A stretch of DNA of 64,000 nt, taken from positions 310,001 to 374,000 of the forward strand of contig NZ_FRCC01000002.1 of NCBI RefSeq assembly GCF_900142775.1. Direction: 5' to 3'. Below, one piece after another: positions 42,633-51,958 of this stretch. Under the pieces are notes generated by a model. The model had not been told where the DNA came from. It searched no databases and saw only the letters and a program-made list of their open reading frames with translations. The DNA comes from Flavobacterium flevense (lineage in GTDB: Bacteria; Bacteroidota; Bacteroidia; Flavobacteriales; Flavobacteriaceae). Numbering within the stretch: position 1 is the stretch's first letter; each line of letters begins with the position of its first letter. The translations under genes and the position numbers were made by a program.

Positions 42633-43643
42633 TTATTCTAACACCGAATAATCACCAATACTAATACTTGTAAAATTACCGTCAAAACTGGCATGATTTC
42701 CTATCATGGCGTTGTCTAAATTGGCATTTTTAATATGAGCATGGGTTTGAACCAAACTGTTTTTAATACTACTGTCCACAACGTGACATCCGTTTCCTAA
42801 AGAAACATTTGGACCAACGGTTGCATTAATCAAAACCACATCTTCACCAATAAAACATGGTTCGATAATGGTTGCATTTTCCATTTTTACGTTTTTAGAA
42901 ATCAAACTTTCTTTGTCTTCAGCAAGGAAAGCCAGCATTCTGGAATTGGTTTCCACGGTTACATTTTTGTTTCCGCAATCCATCCACGCACTTACTTCTC
43001 CGGTTTTAAAGATTTTACCGTTAGCCATCATGTTTTTGATACCATCGTTAATCTGGTATTCACCTCCATTTTGGATATTATTGTCTAAAACGTTTTGCAA
43101 TTCCTGTTTTAAAACAGCAATGTCTTTGAAATAGTAAATCCCGATAACAGCCAGATCACTTACAAATTCCTTTGGTTTTTCAACCAATTCAACAATTTCT
43201 TTTTTATCGTTTAGCTTAACGACACCAAAAGCTTCCGGATTCTCAATTTGTTTTACCCAAATTACCGAATCAGCTGTTGGATCCAGTTCAAAATCGGCTC
43301 TGATCAAAGTATCTGCATAAGCAATTACCGCCGGACCCGAAAGGGATTCTTTAGCACACATAATCGCATGACCTGTTCCTAAAGCTTCATTCTGGTAATA
43401 AATAGTTCCTTTAGCTCCTAATTTTTCAGCAATAGCAATTAAATCCTGCTCTACCTTTTCGCCAAAACTTTCGTGGATAATAAAAGCAACTTCTTCAATA
43501 TCCTGGTTTAAAACTCCGGCTATATCTTCTACTAAACGGTGAACGATGGGTTTTCCTGCAACCGGAATTAATGGTTTAGGAATGGTTAACGTATGTGGTC
43601 TTAATCTGGAACCTCTTCCAGCCATTGGAACAATTATTTTCAT
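42633..43643 (-). CDS. Sugar-phosphate nucleotidyltransferase (RmlA-like)
   Basis: A 336-residue nucleotidyltransferase that should couple NTP and a sugar-1-phosphate. The N-terminal half has the signature VPMAGRGSRLRPHTLTIPKP and LGTGHAIMCA, AYADTLIRADF and NPEAFGVVKLND, typical of glucose-1-phosphate thymidylyltransferase or mannose-1-phosphate guanylyltransferase relatives. The C-terminal part (about 245-336) has hexapeptide-type repeats (NVKMENATIIEPCFIGEDVV, ATVGPNVSLGNGCHVVDSS) that form a left-handed helix. It belongs to a cell-envelope operon with a flippase and dUTPase upstream; the exact sugar is unknown. Confidence 0.9.
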   Translation of the reverse strand: MKIIVPMAGRGSRLRPHTLTIPKPLIPVAGKPIVHRLVEDIAGVLNQDIEEVAFIIHESFGEKVEQDLIAIAEKLGAKGTIYYQNEALGTGHAIMCAKESLSGPAVIAYADTLIRADFELDPTADSVIWVKQIENPEAFGVVKLNDKKEIVELVEKPKEFVSDLAVIGIYYFKDIAVLKQELQNVLDNNIQNGGEYQINDGIKNMMANGKIFKTGEVSAWMDCGNKNVTVETNSRMLAFLAEDKESLISKNVKMENATIIEPCFIGEDVVLINATVGPNVSLGNGCHVVDSSIKNSLVQTHAHIKNANLDNAMIGNHASFDGNFTSISIGDYSVLE

Positions 43644-43659
43644 ATTTTATATTTAACCG

Positions 43660-43800
43660 CAAAATTGCGAAGTCCTTCGACTCCCGAAGTATCGGGACAG
43701 GATAACACGCAAAGTTCACGAAGTTTTTATTTTTGATTTTCTTTGTTTAATTACAGTCTTCTGCCTACTGCTTTCTAAAATTCTGATTACTGATTACTGC
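43660..43800. repeat. Mixed intergenic repeats (CGCAAAG words; TCCCGA palindrome; TTACTGATTACTG words)
   Basis: The gap between the nucleotidyltransferase and dUTPase genes contains ACCGCAAAATTGCGAAG, a TCCCGA-agta-TCGGGA palindrome (43682-43697) and a run of short words with GATTACTGATTACTG. The CGCAAAGTTCACGAAG word is related to that in the 23824 repeats. Confidence 0.55.
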
Positions 43801-43803
43801 AAT

Positions 43804-44238
43804 CTATTTCACCCCGGTACTTCCAAATCCGCCGGCACCTCTTGAAGTTTCTGATAATTCTTCCACTTCAAACCATTCGGCACGTTCGTGTTTAGCGATG
43901 ATGAGTTGCGCAATGCGTTCTCCATTTTGAATTTCAAAAGCCTGATTGGACAAATTCACTAAAATCACGCCTATTTCTCCACGGTAATCGGCATCAACCG
44001 TTCCGGGACTATTTAGAACCGTAATTCCGTTTTTAAAAGCCAGTCCGCTTCTTGGTCGCACCTGAGCTTCGAAACCAATGGGCAATTCGATAAAAAGACC
44101 TGTTTTAACAACGGTTCTTTCTAAGGGTTGCAGTGTTATCGATTCCGTTAAATTAGCTCTTAAATCCATTCCAGCCGAAGCTATGGTTTCATAGTTAGGC
44201 AAAGCATGCTGTGATTTATTGATAATATTAATTTTCAT
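43804..44238 (-). CDS. dut: Deoxyuridine 5'-triphosphate nucleotidohydrolase (dUTPase)
   Basis: A 144-residue trimeric dUTPase that converts dUTP to dUMP and pyrophosphate and keeps uracil out of DNA. All five motifs are present: AGMDLRANL (1), [11 protein letters not shown] (2), [17 protein letters not shown] (3), [10 protein letters not shown] (4) and the flexible C-terminal [10 protein letters not shown] (5). Length and motif order are those of bacterial Dut. It lies 38 bases after the flippase gene in an envelope operon, a common arrangement in Flavobacteria that has no obvious functional link. Confidence 0.97.
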   Translation of the reverse strand: MKINIINKSQHALPNYETIASAGMDLRANLTESITLQPLERTVVKTGLFIELPIGFEAQVRPRSGLAFKNGITVLNSPGTVDADYRGEIGVILVNLSNQAFEIQNGERIAQLIIAKHERAEWFEVEELSETSRGAGGFGSTGVK

Positions 44239-44276
44239 TCTTTATTTTTTATTTACGAATAAGTCCAAAACTTATT

Positions 44277-45746
44277 CTACAGATTGTTTTTACGTTTAAG
44301 AATATTCATTAAAGTAGTTTTCTCATTGTGGTAGATGAAATAGAGAAACAAAAGTAACAAGGCGATTCCAACAAAATAATTTTCTCTAAAATAATAAAAA
44401 GAAATTATCGAAAATAAAACAGACAAACCCAGATAGCCGCCTATTTTTTTAAAATCATAAGGAATAGGATAATATTTATTGCCCAAATAATACGAAATCA
44501 ACATCATGCTTCCATAAGCTGCCAGTGTTGCAATTGCCGAACCCAAATAACTATGAGACGGAATCAACAAAAAGTTAAGTACCAATGTGATAATTGCACC
44601 CACAATGGAGATATAGGCTCCAATATACGTCTTATCAATCAATTTGTACCAAACCGAAAGGTTCGTGTAAATTCCCAAACAAAAATTAGCCAGTATAATC
44701 AATGGAACTACTTTCATTGCTATCCAGTACGATTCGTCACGAATCATTAACATTTTAAAAAAATCGGCAAAGACAATAACGCTGAGCATAATAAACGACC
44801 CAAAAATGACAAAATATTTGGTGACCATGGCATAAGTCTGCGGCGCATTTTTATTCGAAGCATGACTAAAAAAGAAAGGTTCTATTCCCAGCGTATATGC
44901 TGTGCGGTACAAAACCATGAATAAACCCAGTTTATAACAAGCGGAATACTCACCTACTGCATCTTCAGCAATGTTTTTAGGTAATAATCGATCCAGCAGA
45001 ATTTTATCAAATTGTTCGTTAATGGCAAAAGCGATTCCGGCAACCAAAATAGGTAAACCGTAAACCATCATTTTTTTCCATAAACTAAAATCGAATTTCC
45101 ATTTCAGGAAAACATAATCAGGCGATAAAACCACAAAAGTCAATAAACTGGCAATAATATTTGCCAGAAAAATATAACCAATCTGGAAATTTTCTATATA
45201 AAAAGAACTGATTAAACCTGTTGGGTTTACTGCCGATAGTTTAGGCAAATAAATCAAAAATACAATACTCAGTAATAAGTTTACCAATACGTTTCCAATT
45301 TTAATTATAGCATACGTCATCGGTTTTTGAAAGGCTCTTAACTTAGAAAAAGGAATGATAACTAAGGCATCTAAAGCTAAAATCCAGATGGCATAGCTAA
45401 TATACTGGGAGTCGATTCCTGACCAGTCAGCTAAACTAGTCCGGAATAAAAGTGCCAGAACTAAGAATACTATTGTGGTCCAGAAAATAGAAACCATCGA
45501 GGTTTCGACTACTGTTTGTTTATTTTCTTCTTTATTATAAAATCTAAAAAAAGCCGTTTCCATTCCGTAAGCCAGAATCACATTGAAAAAAATCATCCAG
45601 GCAAATATGATAGTTACTTTTCCGTACTCTGCTTTGGGAAGCAAATCGGTATAAAGTGGCACTAATAAGAAACTAAACATCCTGGGCAACACCGTAGCTA
45701 GTCCGTAAATGGCTGTTTGTTTGAAAAGATTTTTATATAATCCCAA
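44277..45746 (-). CDS. Polysaccharide flippase (Wzx/MATE-like)
   Basis: A 489-residue integral membrane protein with about 14 hydrophobic segments, of the oligosaccharide flippase family (Wzx-like, MOP superfamily). The N-terminus YGLATVLPRMFSFLLVPLYT with PKAEYGKVTIIFAWMIFFNV is the usual first-helix signature. It should flip lipid-linked glycans across the inner membrane. The gene heads the operon that also carries dUTPase, the nucleotidyltransferase, a TPR protein, DUF4292 and an EnvC-like protein. The C-terminal tail ends in KRKNNL. The glycan it handles is not evident. Confidence 0.9.
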   Translation of the reverse strand: MGLYKNLFKQTAIYGLATVLPRMFSFLLVPLYTDLLPKAEYGKVTIIFAWMIFFNVILAYGMETAFFRFYNKEENKQTVVETSMVSIFWTTIVFLVLALLFRTSLADWSGIDSQYISYAIWILALDALVIIPFSKLRAFQKPMTYAIIKIGNVLVNLLLSIVFLIYLPKLSAVNPTGLISSFYIENFQIGYIFLANIIASLLTFVVLSPDYVFLKWKFDFSLWKKMMVYGLPILVAGIAFAINEQFDKILLDRLLPKNIAEDAVGEYSACYKLGLFMVLYRTAYTLGIEPFFFSHASNKNAPQTYAMVTKYFVIFGSFIMLSVIVFADFFKMLMIRDESYWIAMKVVPLIILANFCLGIYTNLSVWYKLIDKTYIGAYISIVGAIITLVLNFLLIPSHSYLGSAIATLAAYGSMMLISYYLGNKYYPIPYDFKKIGGYLGLSVLFSIISFYYFRENYFVGIALLLLFLYFIYHNEKTTLMNILKRKNNL

Positions 45747-45990
45747 AATGATATGTCTTATACTTTTAAAAAAACAAAAATAACTAAATCTTTGGTTTAT
45801 TTAACGTAGCTATGGAATCATTTGTTGCTCTTTTAAACAAGTTCTTTTACAATAGTAACAAAACTTACTTATGCCGGAGAAACATTGCCGCAGTAAATAA
45901 TAATAGCCCATTTGTTATATAAATATTTGGAAATCTATATTCCCAAAACCAGCAGATTAAAAGCTGTTGGTTTTAATTGGTACCAATAAA

Positions 45991-46014
45991 AAAGTCCCAC
46001 AATTGCGGGACTTT
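45991..46014 (-). terminator. Terminator of the ATP synthase operon
   Basis: AAAGTCCC (45991-45998) pairs with GGGACTTT (46007-46014), flanked by A and T runs. It is 24 bases past the atpG stop. The rest of the 290-base gap to the flippase gene (from 45747) holds no other structure that I can support. Confidence 0.88.
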
Positions 46015-46037
46015 TAAATGTTTTTCGAATAAATATA

Positions 46038-46898
46038 TTATCCGTTCAAAGCTTCTGCTCCACCAACGATCTCTAAGATTTCGTTAGTAATAGCAGCCTG
46101 ACGTGCTTTGTTATATGTTAATTTCAATTGATTTCTCAATTCAGTAGCGTTATCTGTAGCTTTGTGCATTGCTGTCATACGTGCACCATGCTCTGAAGCA
46201 AATGAATCACGGATTCCTTTGTACAATTGCATTTTTAATGATTTAGGAATCAAAGTCAATACAATTTCTTCTTTGGATGGTTCGAAGATATAATCTCCGG
46301 CAGTAACATTCAAGTCTGATTTTACTGGCGCTAATGGTAAAAATTGTTCTGTCTGAACGATTTGAGTAGCCGCATTTTTAAATTGGTTATAAATCAATTC
46401 AATTCTGTCATACTCTCCGCTAACAAATTTCTGAGTTAATGTTTCAGCAATAGCGGCAACATTATCAAAAGTCAAATCATCAAAAACAGCACTTTGATTT
46501 TCAACTACTGTATTTGTTTTGCTTAAAATATCATTTCCTTTTTTTCCTATAGCAAAAATATCTACTTTTTTCCCTGCATAATATGCTGCACGGTTTTTAG
46601 CTTCTTTGATTGCATTAGTATTAAATGCACCTGCCAAACCTCTGTTAGAAGTAACTACAACAAGCAAAACTTTGTTGATTTCACGTTGTGTAGTAAACTC
46701 TTCTCCTGTTCCTCCCTCAAGAGTAGCAGACAGACTTTGTAACAATTCCGTTAATTTTTCGGCATAAGGGCGCATGGCAGTAATTGCATCCTGGGCTTTT
46801 TTAAGCTTAGCTGCAGATACCATTTTCATCGCCGATGTAATTTGCATCGTAGATGAAACGGAAGTAATTCTATTACGGATTTCCTTTAAATTTGCCAT
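46038..46898 (-). CDS. atpG: F-type ATP synthase gamma subunit
   Basis: A 286-residue gamma subunit, the central rotor shaft. The N-terminal helix ANLKEIRNRITSVSSTMQIT with SAMKMVSAAKLKKAQ and the C-terminal ATDNATELRNQLKLTYNKAR and QAAITNEILEIVGGAEAL are the family ends that form the coiled coil. It is the last gene of the operon, as usual in Bacteroidetes, where beta and epsilon lie elsewhere. A low-complexity repeat (46913-46978) separates it from atpA. Confidence 0.98.
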   Translation of the reverse strand: MANLKEIRNRITSVSSTMQITSAMKMVSAAKLKKAQDAITAMRPYAEKLTELLQSLSATLEGGTGEEFTTQREINKVLLVVVTSNRGLAGAFNTNAIKEAKNRAAYYAGKKVDIFAIGKKGNDILSKTNTVVENQSAVFDDLTFDNVAAIAETLTQKFVSGEYDRIELIYNQFKNAATQIVQTEQFLPLAPVKSDLNVTAGDYIFEPSKEEIVLTLIPKSLKMQLYKGIRDSFASEHGARMTAMHKATDNATELRNQLKLTYNKARQAAITNEILEIVGGAEALNG

Positions 46899-46912
46899 TT
46901 TTTTGTAAAAGT

Positions 46913-46978
46913 TTGGAGTTGGAAGATGGAAGTAGGAAGTAAGATTTTAACTTCTCACTTCCAGCTTCTAACTTCTAT
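46913..46978. repeat. Intergenic near-tandem palindrome of GAAGT / ACTTC words
   Basis: The gap between atpA and atpG has GGAAGATGGAAGTAGGAAGT on one side and ACTTCTCACTTCCAGCTTC on the other, so it can fold into an imperfect hairpin inside an operon. Confidence 0.55.
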
Positions 46979-46979
46979 C

Positions 46980-48557
46980 TTAATTATATTTTGCTGAAAC
47001 TTCTTTCGCTACAGTTTCGATTACATCTGTAATTTCGTCTGTTAATTTACCAGCTTTTAAAGCATCAAGAGTAGCTCTGTGTTTTGCGTTAAGAAATTCT
47101 AAGAAATCTTTCTCAAATTCTTTTACTTTATTTACAGGAACATTTCTCAATAAGTTTTTAGAACCGGCATAGATAATTGCAACCTGATCTTCAACAGTAT
47201 AAGGATCGTTCAAACCTTGTTTCAAGATTTCAACGTTTCTTTTTCCTTTTTCAATTACGTTTAAAGTAACGGCATCAAGGTCAGAACCAAATTTAGCAAA
47301 CGCTTCCAATTCACGGAATTGAGCCTGATCTAATTTTAAAGTTCCGGAAACTTTTTTCATTGATTTAATTTGAGCATTACCTCCAACACGAGATACAGAA
47401 ATACCTACGTTAATTGCCGGACGAACCCCTGAGTTAAACAAATCTCCGTCAAGGAAAATTTGACCATCAGTAATCGAAATTACGTTTGTTGGGATATATG
47501 CAGAAACGTCACCAGCCTGAGTTTCGATAATTGGTAAAGCTGTTAATGAACCACCACCTTTAACGATTCCTTTGATAGAATCCGGTAAATCATTCATGTT
47601 TTTAGCAATTCCGTCATCAGCGATAACTTTACAAGCACGCTCTAATAAACGGGAGTGTAAGTAGAAAACGTCTCCAGGATATGCCTCACGTCCCGGTGGT
47701 CTTCTTAATAAAAGAGAAACCTCACGGTAAGCTACAGCCTGTTTAGATAAATCATCATAAACAATTAAAGCCGGACGACCTGAATCTCTGAAATATTCTC
47801 CAATTGCAGCACCTGCGAAAGGAGCATAAACTTGCATTGGAGCAGGATCAGAAGCATTAGCAGCAACGATAACTGTATAAGCCATTGCTCCTTTTTCTTC
47901 TAACATTTTTGCAATTCCTGCTACAGTTGAAGCTTTTTGTCCAATTGCAACATAGATACAAAATACTGGTTTACCAGCATCGAAAAATTCTTTTTGATTT
48001 AAGATAGTGTCAATACAAACAGTTGATTTACCTGTTTGACGGTCACCAATAACCAACTCACGTTGCCCTCTACCCACCGGAATCATAGCATCTACTGCTT
48101 TCACACCTGTTTGTAACGGCTCAGTAACCGGTTGACGGAAAACTACTCCGGGAGCTTTTCTTTCCAAAGGCATTTCGTATAAGTCACCACCTATTGGTCC
48201 TTTTCCATCAATTGGAAAACCAAGAGTGTTTACTACACGTCCTACCATTTGTTCTCCTACTTTAAGAGAAGCGATACGTTGTGTTCTTTTAGCAACAGAA
48301 CCTTCTTTGATTCCTGTAGATGGTCCTAAAAGTACCACACCCACATTGTCTTCTTCAAGATTCAATACAATAGCCTCAAGACCATTTTCAAATTCAACTA
48401 ACTCACCGTATTGAACATTTGAAAGCCCGTAAATACGAGCAATACCATCTCCAACTTGAAGTACTGTTCCTACTTCCTCCAGCGTAGCGCCAGATTCAAA
48501 ACCTTCTACTTGCTTTCTTAATATTGCTGAAATTTCAGCAGGTTTGATTTCCGCCAT
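46980..48557 (-). CDS. atpA: F-type ATP synthase alpha subunit
   Basis: A 525-residue alpha subunit, the normal length. The P-loop [14 protein letters not shown], the [20 protein letters not shown] block that includes the arginine-finger neighbourhood, and [19 protein letters not shown] at the N-terminus are all present. It forms the F1 hexamer with the beta subunit, which is not encoded in the window. It lies between atpH and atpG. Confidence 0.99.
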   Translation of the reverse strand: MAEIKPAEISAILRKQVEGFESGATLEEVGTVLQVGDGIARIYGLSNVQYGELVEFENGLEAIVLNLEEDNVGVVLLGPSTGIKEGSVAKRTQRIASLKVGEQMVGRVVNTLGFPIDGKGPIGGDLYEMPLERKAPGVVFRQPVTEPLQTGVKAVDAMIPVGRGQRELVIGDRQTGKSTVCIDTILNQKEFFDAGKPVFCIYVAIGQKASTVAGIAKMLEEKGAMAYTVIVAANASDPAPMQVYAPFAGAAIGEYFRDSGRPALIVYDDLSKQAVAYREVSLLLRRPPGREAYPGDVFYLHSRLLERACKVIADDGIAKNMNDLPDSIKGIVKGGGSLTALPIIETQAGDVSAYIPTNVISITDGQIFLDGDLFNSGVRPAINVGISVSRVGGNAQIKSMKKVSGTLKLDQAQFRELEAFAKFGSDLDAVTLNVIEKGKRNVEILKQGLNDPYTVEDQVAIIYAGSKNLLRNVPVNKVKEFEKDFLEFLNAKHRATLDALKAGKLTDEITDVIETVAKEVSAKYN

Positions 48558-48594
48558 CTTAATTTATAATTTAGACACTTAATGTGCAATAAAA

Positions 48595-49128
48595 CTAGTT
48601 ACTTAATTCTTTTCTTAATACTTGTAATCGGTTAGCGATAGAAGCATTGTATTGCTTATCACCTATAGTTAAAATAAATCCTCCAATGATAGCAGGATCT
48701 ACAATATTTTTAATAGTCACTTTTTTATCTGACAAAGATGCAATTTTAGCTAAAACTTTAGCTTCTAAATCGGCATCCATTGGGATAGCAGTAGTTACTT
48801 TAGCTACTTCAATACCATTAGCTTCATCAAATAAATTAGAATAGGCTACTACAATAGCTTCCAGGATTTCAAATCTTTTATTTTCAAATAATAAATGAAA
48901 TAACCCTTTTGTTACACCATTGATAGTAGCAAAAACTTCTAATAATGCATTTTCTTTTACCTCAACACTAATGGTTGGACTTTGAATAAAAGCATTTAAT
49001 TCAGAGTTTCCTTTGATTGTTGACGCAATTAAAATCATGTCGCTATTCACCTCATTAGCCACTCCTATTGAGTCTGCCATGCTAAGGATTGCTTTTGCGT
49101 AACGAATTGCTGCTCTTGTACCTGCCAT
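48595..49128 (-). CDS. atpH: F-type ATP synthase delta subunit
   Basis: A 177-residue delta subunit that links the F1 crown to the peripheral stalk. The start MAGTRAAIRYAKAILSMAD is typical, as are the middle SELNAFIQSPTISVEVKEN and the C-terminal beta part DPAIIGGFILTIGDKQYNAS. Length matches the family. It is between atpF (three-base gap) and atpA. Confidence 0.97.
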   Translation of the reverse strand: MAGTRAAIRYAKAILSMADSIGVANEVNSDMILIASTIKGNSELNAFIQSPTISVEVKENALLEVFATINGVTKGLFHLLFENKRFEILEAIVVAYSNLFDEANGIEVAKVTTAIPMDADLEAKVLAKIASLSDKKVTIKNIVDPAIIGGFILTIGDKQYNASIANRLQVLRKELSN

Positions 49129-49132
49129 AATA

Positions 49133-49633
49133 TTAGTTTAGCTTTACGTCACCTAACATTTTCTCAACTAATTTAGTTTGAGCTTCAGTATTAGACAATT
49201 CTTCTTTCAATAATTTCTCTGCAATGTTTAATGATAATGAAGAAACTTGCAATTTCAACTCAGCCATAGCTGCATTTTTCTCGCTTTCAATGGCTGCTTT
49301 AGCCTGTTCAATCATTTTTGCTCCTTGAGCTTGTGCTTCAGTTTTTGCATCAGCTACCATTTTCTCTTTCATTTCACGGGCTTCTTTCAACATAGTATCA
49401 CGCTCTGCTCTGGCCTCGTTTAAGATTCTTTGGTTATCAGCCTGAAGATCCTGCATTTCTTTTCTTGCATTTTCAGCAGATTCTAATGCATTTTTGATTC
49501 CTTCTTCTCTTTCATTAACTGCATCAAGAATAGGTTTCCAAGCGAATTTTTTCAATAATAATATTAATCCAACAAATATTAATACTTGCCAAAAAAACAA
49601 ACCAAACTCAAACTGATTTATTAACTTTTCCAT
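49133..49633 (-). CDS. atpF: F-type ATP synthase b subunit
   Basis: A 166-residue b subunit with an N-terminal membrane helix (FGLFFWQVLIFVGLILLLKK, about 9-28) and a long charged helix rich in Ala, Glu and Lys (AENARKEMQDLQADNQRIL, AREMKEKMVADAKTEAQ) that makes the peripheral stalk dimer. A short gap separates it from atpE upstream and atpH downstream. Confidence 0.97.
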   Translation of the reverse strand: MEKLINQFEFGLFFWQVLIFVGLILLLKKFAWKPILDAVNEREEGIKNALESAENARKEMQDLQADNQRILNEARAERDTMLKEAREMKEKMVADAKTEAQAQGAKMIEQAKAAIESEKNAAMAELKLQVSSLSLNIAEKLLKEELSNTEAQTKLVEKMLGDVKLN

Positions 49634-49755
49634 TATATATAATTCTAAGTTTTATATTCTAAATTTAATCTTCTTGCATTGCTGCAATGTAATGTTTTAA
49701 TTTTAAAAACAATAGTTACAACCAACCGTTGCAACTATCGTTTTTTTAGTTTTAA

Positions 49756-49947
49756 TTAAGCTGCGAATAAAGCCGCGAAACCAATACCTTCAATAAGTGC
49801 AGCAGCGATAAGCATAGCTGTTTGGATTTTTCCTGAAGCTTCTGGCTGACGAGCAATAGCGTCCATTGCTGAACTACCAATTTTACCAATACCTAAACCT
49901 GCTCCGATAACGATTAATCCTGCTCCAATGATTTGTGGAATTTCCAT
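49756..49947 (-). CDS. atpE: F-type ATP synthase c subunit (proton type)
   Basis: A 63-residue hairpin of two membrane helices joined by the polar loop ARQPEA (33-35 RQP). The ion-binding Glu is at residue 53 in AALIEGIGFAAL. No Gln in the first helix and no Ser or Thr after this Glu are seen, which argues for protons rather than sodium as the coupling ion. The small size is normal for Bacteroidetes c subunits. Confidence 0.97.
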   Translation of the reverse strand: MEIPQIIGAGLIVIGAGLGIGKIGSSAMDAIARQPEASGKIQTAMLIAAALIEGIGFAALFAA

Positions 49948-49984
49948 GATATATATATTAAAAATTAAACATTCAATTTGATAT

Positions 49985-50047
49985 TAGATTTTTGAGTTCT
50001 GATTTTAGATTTACATTTGAAATCTAAATTCTGAAATCTTAAATCTT
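49985..50047. repeat. Intergenic near-tandem palindrome of TTAGATTT / AAATCTAAA words
   Basis: TTTTAGATTT and GAAATCTAAA stretches face each other in the gap between atpB and atpE, giving an imperfect hairpin. It is the ATP-operon counterpart of the repeats at 14517, 42559 and 46913. Confidence 0.5.
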
Positions 50048-50051
50048 CCTT

Positions 50052-51212
50052 TTAGTGGTGCCCTTCTTCGTGGTGGTGTTCTTCAACAGCCGCACCAAAA
50101 TAAAGCGCTGATAACATTGTAAAAATATATGCTTGTAGAAAAGCTACTAATATTTCAAGAATAGAAAGTACAAATGCTAATCCAAAAGATAAACTGCTTC
50201 CAATCCAGCTTTTAAAGATAAACATTAAACCAAGGATACTCATCAATACAATGTGTCCTGCAAAAATATTGGCATACAAACGAATCATTAATGAGAAAGG
50301 CTTGATAAATACACCTAATAATTCAATTGGCGCTAAAATAATACGCATTGGTTTTGGCACACCCGGCATCCAGAAAATGTGTCCCCAATAGTTTTTGTTA
50401 GCTGTTAAATTAGTAATAAGGAAAGTTAACAATGCTAAAGAAAAAGTTACTGTAAAGTTACCTGTAGCATTTATTCCAAGTGGAGTTAAACCAAAGATAT
50501 TTAAGAACAATACAAAGAAAAAGATGGTCAATAAATAACTCATGTATCTTTTATAATGTTTTACACCAATGTTTGGGATCGCAATTTCGTCACGAATATA
50601 AATTACTATTGGTTCAAAAATACGTCCTGCACCTTTAGCAATTCCGCCATTTTTAGCATATGATTTTGCTAAACTTGTAAATAAGAAGAACATTAGTAAA
50701 GCAGCAGCAATAATTGAAACTACAGTTTTAGTAATCGAAAAATCAATAGGACGGAAATTTTCAGGGTGACCTGTTTCTTCATTCTCAGTAATTGTTCCTG
50801 AAGCATCAGTTTTGTAAATTTTACCATCATGATGATTGATAGCATAATAATTACCGTTAGATTCGGCAACTTCTTTTCCGTGGTGGAATTTTGCAGAAGA
50901 AAATACTTGCAAACCATTATCCCATAAAATTACCGGTAATGGAAATCCCCAAGACTCTCCTGTTTCATCATCCTGAGTTAATGAAAAGTCATGAGAATCT
51001 AAAACGTGGTGATTTATAAACGCTTTAATTTTAGATCTTACATCTGTTGGTTCAGCGTGAGCCCCTTCATGGTGGCCTTCTGCTACTACTTCGTGAGCGG
51101 CTGCTTCATTACCATGTGCAGCATCAACTTCTTGATTTGCAAAACTAATCAATGGAAGACACGCTAAAAATGTTGCTATTATCAATCTAAGTGGTCTCTT
51201 TAAAATCACCAT
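50052..51212 (-). CDS. atpB: F-type ATP synthase a subunit with His-rich extensions
   Basis: A 386-residue a subunit, the proton channel. The conserved Arg is in the helix FSLMIRLYANIFAGHIVLMS and the last helices end in LYFGAAVEEHH. The N-terminus has a signal-like segment (about 8-25) and a His/Glu-rich periplasmic region (AAHGNEAAAHEVV, EGHHEGAHAEPTDV) before the first membrane helix near 165; the C-terminus ends HHHEEGHH. Long N-terminal extensions are normal for Bacteroidetes a subunits. The histidine clusters could bind metal, which is inference. Confidence 0.96.
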   Translation of the reverse strand: MVILKRPLRLIIATFLACLPLISFANQEVDAAHGNEAAAHEVVAEGHHEGAHAEPTDVRSKIKAFINHHVLDSHDFSLTQDDETGESWGFPLPVILWDNGLQVFSSAKFHHGKEVAESNGNYYAINHHDGKIYKTDASGTITENEETGHPENFRPIDFSITKTVVSIIAAALLMFFLFTSLAKSYAKNGGIAKGAGRIFEPIVIYIRDEIAIPNIGVKHYKRYMSYLLTIFFFVLFLNIFGLTPLGINATGNFTVTFSLALLTFLITNLTANKNYWGHIFWMPGVPKPMRIILAPIELLGVFIKPFSLMIRLYANIFAGHIVLMSILGLMFIFKSWIGSSLSFGLAFVLSILEILVAFLQAYIFTMLSALYFGAAVEEHHHEEGHH

Positions 51213-51329
51213 AATTACAAAATATGTTATATTTACGTTTCTAAAATTTGGCGCAAAGGTACATTATTATTTAATATCTAAAAGGATATAAAAACATATT
51301 TTTTTTAAACCCTTAATAAAGCCCTGTTT

Positions 51330-51722
51330 TTATTGCTTTTCACTTAATATTCTTATAGTTACAACTGTTTCTATTGTCAAAAAAAGAATAAATAACGCAA
51401 AAAAATTCATTTTCTCCGTTGCGATATCATACTGCTTACTATTCAAAATAGGCTTTAAAATAAAATAATAAACTCCTAATTTGATACTAGTTAACAACAA
51501 AAACGACATTCCTACCTGATCAAAGTTGCGTTTTTTTATTTTTAACAGCATCAAAATGATTCCGAATGAAAGAATAAAAAAGAGGCCATACAATTGTTCC
51601 AGACTATAATAAAACACTTCCTGATTGATTTTGAAAAAATAAAAAACCAATTTGTGTACTACATAAGCCAGCAATACTAAAATTATTAAAAACAGAAAGG
51701 GCTTATAATTCTTTAAGATCAT
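51330..51722 (-). CDS. Small membrane protein between atpZ and atpB (DUF6168-like)
   Basis: A 130-residue protein with four hydrophobic segments (FLFLIILVLLAYVVHKLVFY, LYGLFFILSFGIILMLLKI, FLLLTSIKLGVYYFIL, FFALFILFLTIETVVTI). It resembles the uncharacterised membrane proteins found before atpB in Flavobacteria, in the position where proteobacteria have AtpI. It starts five bases after the AtpZ-like gene, and 118 bases precede atpB. A role in assembly of the c-ring or in magnesium transport is suggested only by position. Confidence 0.8.
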   Translation of the reverse strand: MILKNYKPFLFLIILVLLAYVVHKLVFYFFKINQEVFYYSLEQLYGLFFILSFGIILMLLKIKKRNFDQVGMSFLLLTSIKLGVYYFILKPILNSKQYDIATEKMNFFALFILFLTIETVVTIRILSEKQ

Positions 51723-51727
51723 ACGCT

Positions 51728-51958
51728 TTAATCTTTGTCTTTATTTATCTCATTAACTTGTCTTATTACGTTATATAACGCTAAGAACACGCCTACCATC
51801 ACTAAAACCTTATTATAATATACTTTAGGATGGGGATGGTTTTCGTCCAGCCAGTCCCCTAAATAAGAGAACAAAAAAATAATCACTCCCATTTGAATAG
51901 GAATGTTTATCAAAGCCAGCCATTTACCAGATCTTTTATTGTTGGGTTTATTTTCCAT
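51728..51958 (-). CDS. AtpZ/AtpI-like protein
   Basis: A 76-residue protein with two membrane helices (ALINIPIQMGVIIFLFSYLG and VYYNKVLVMVGVFLALYNVI) joined by a short acidic loop (DWLDENHPHPK). This is the AtpZ/AtpI layout found at the start of ATP synthase operons, where it assists assembly of the rotor ring or carries ions. It overlaps the bactofilin gene by 11 bases, so the ATP synthase genes may be co-expressed with the upstream sprE-bactofilin pair. Confidence 0.85.
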   Translation of the reverse strand: MENKPNNKRSGKWLALINIPIQMGVIIFLFSYLGDWLDENHPHPKVYYNKVLVMVGVFLALYNVIRQVNEINKDKD

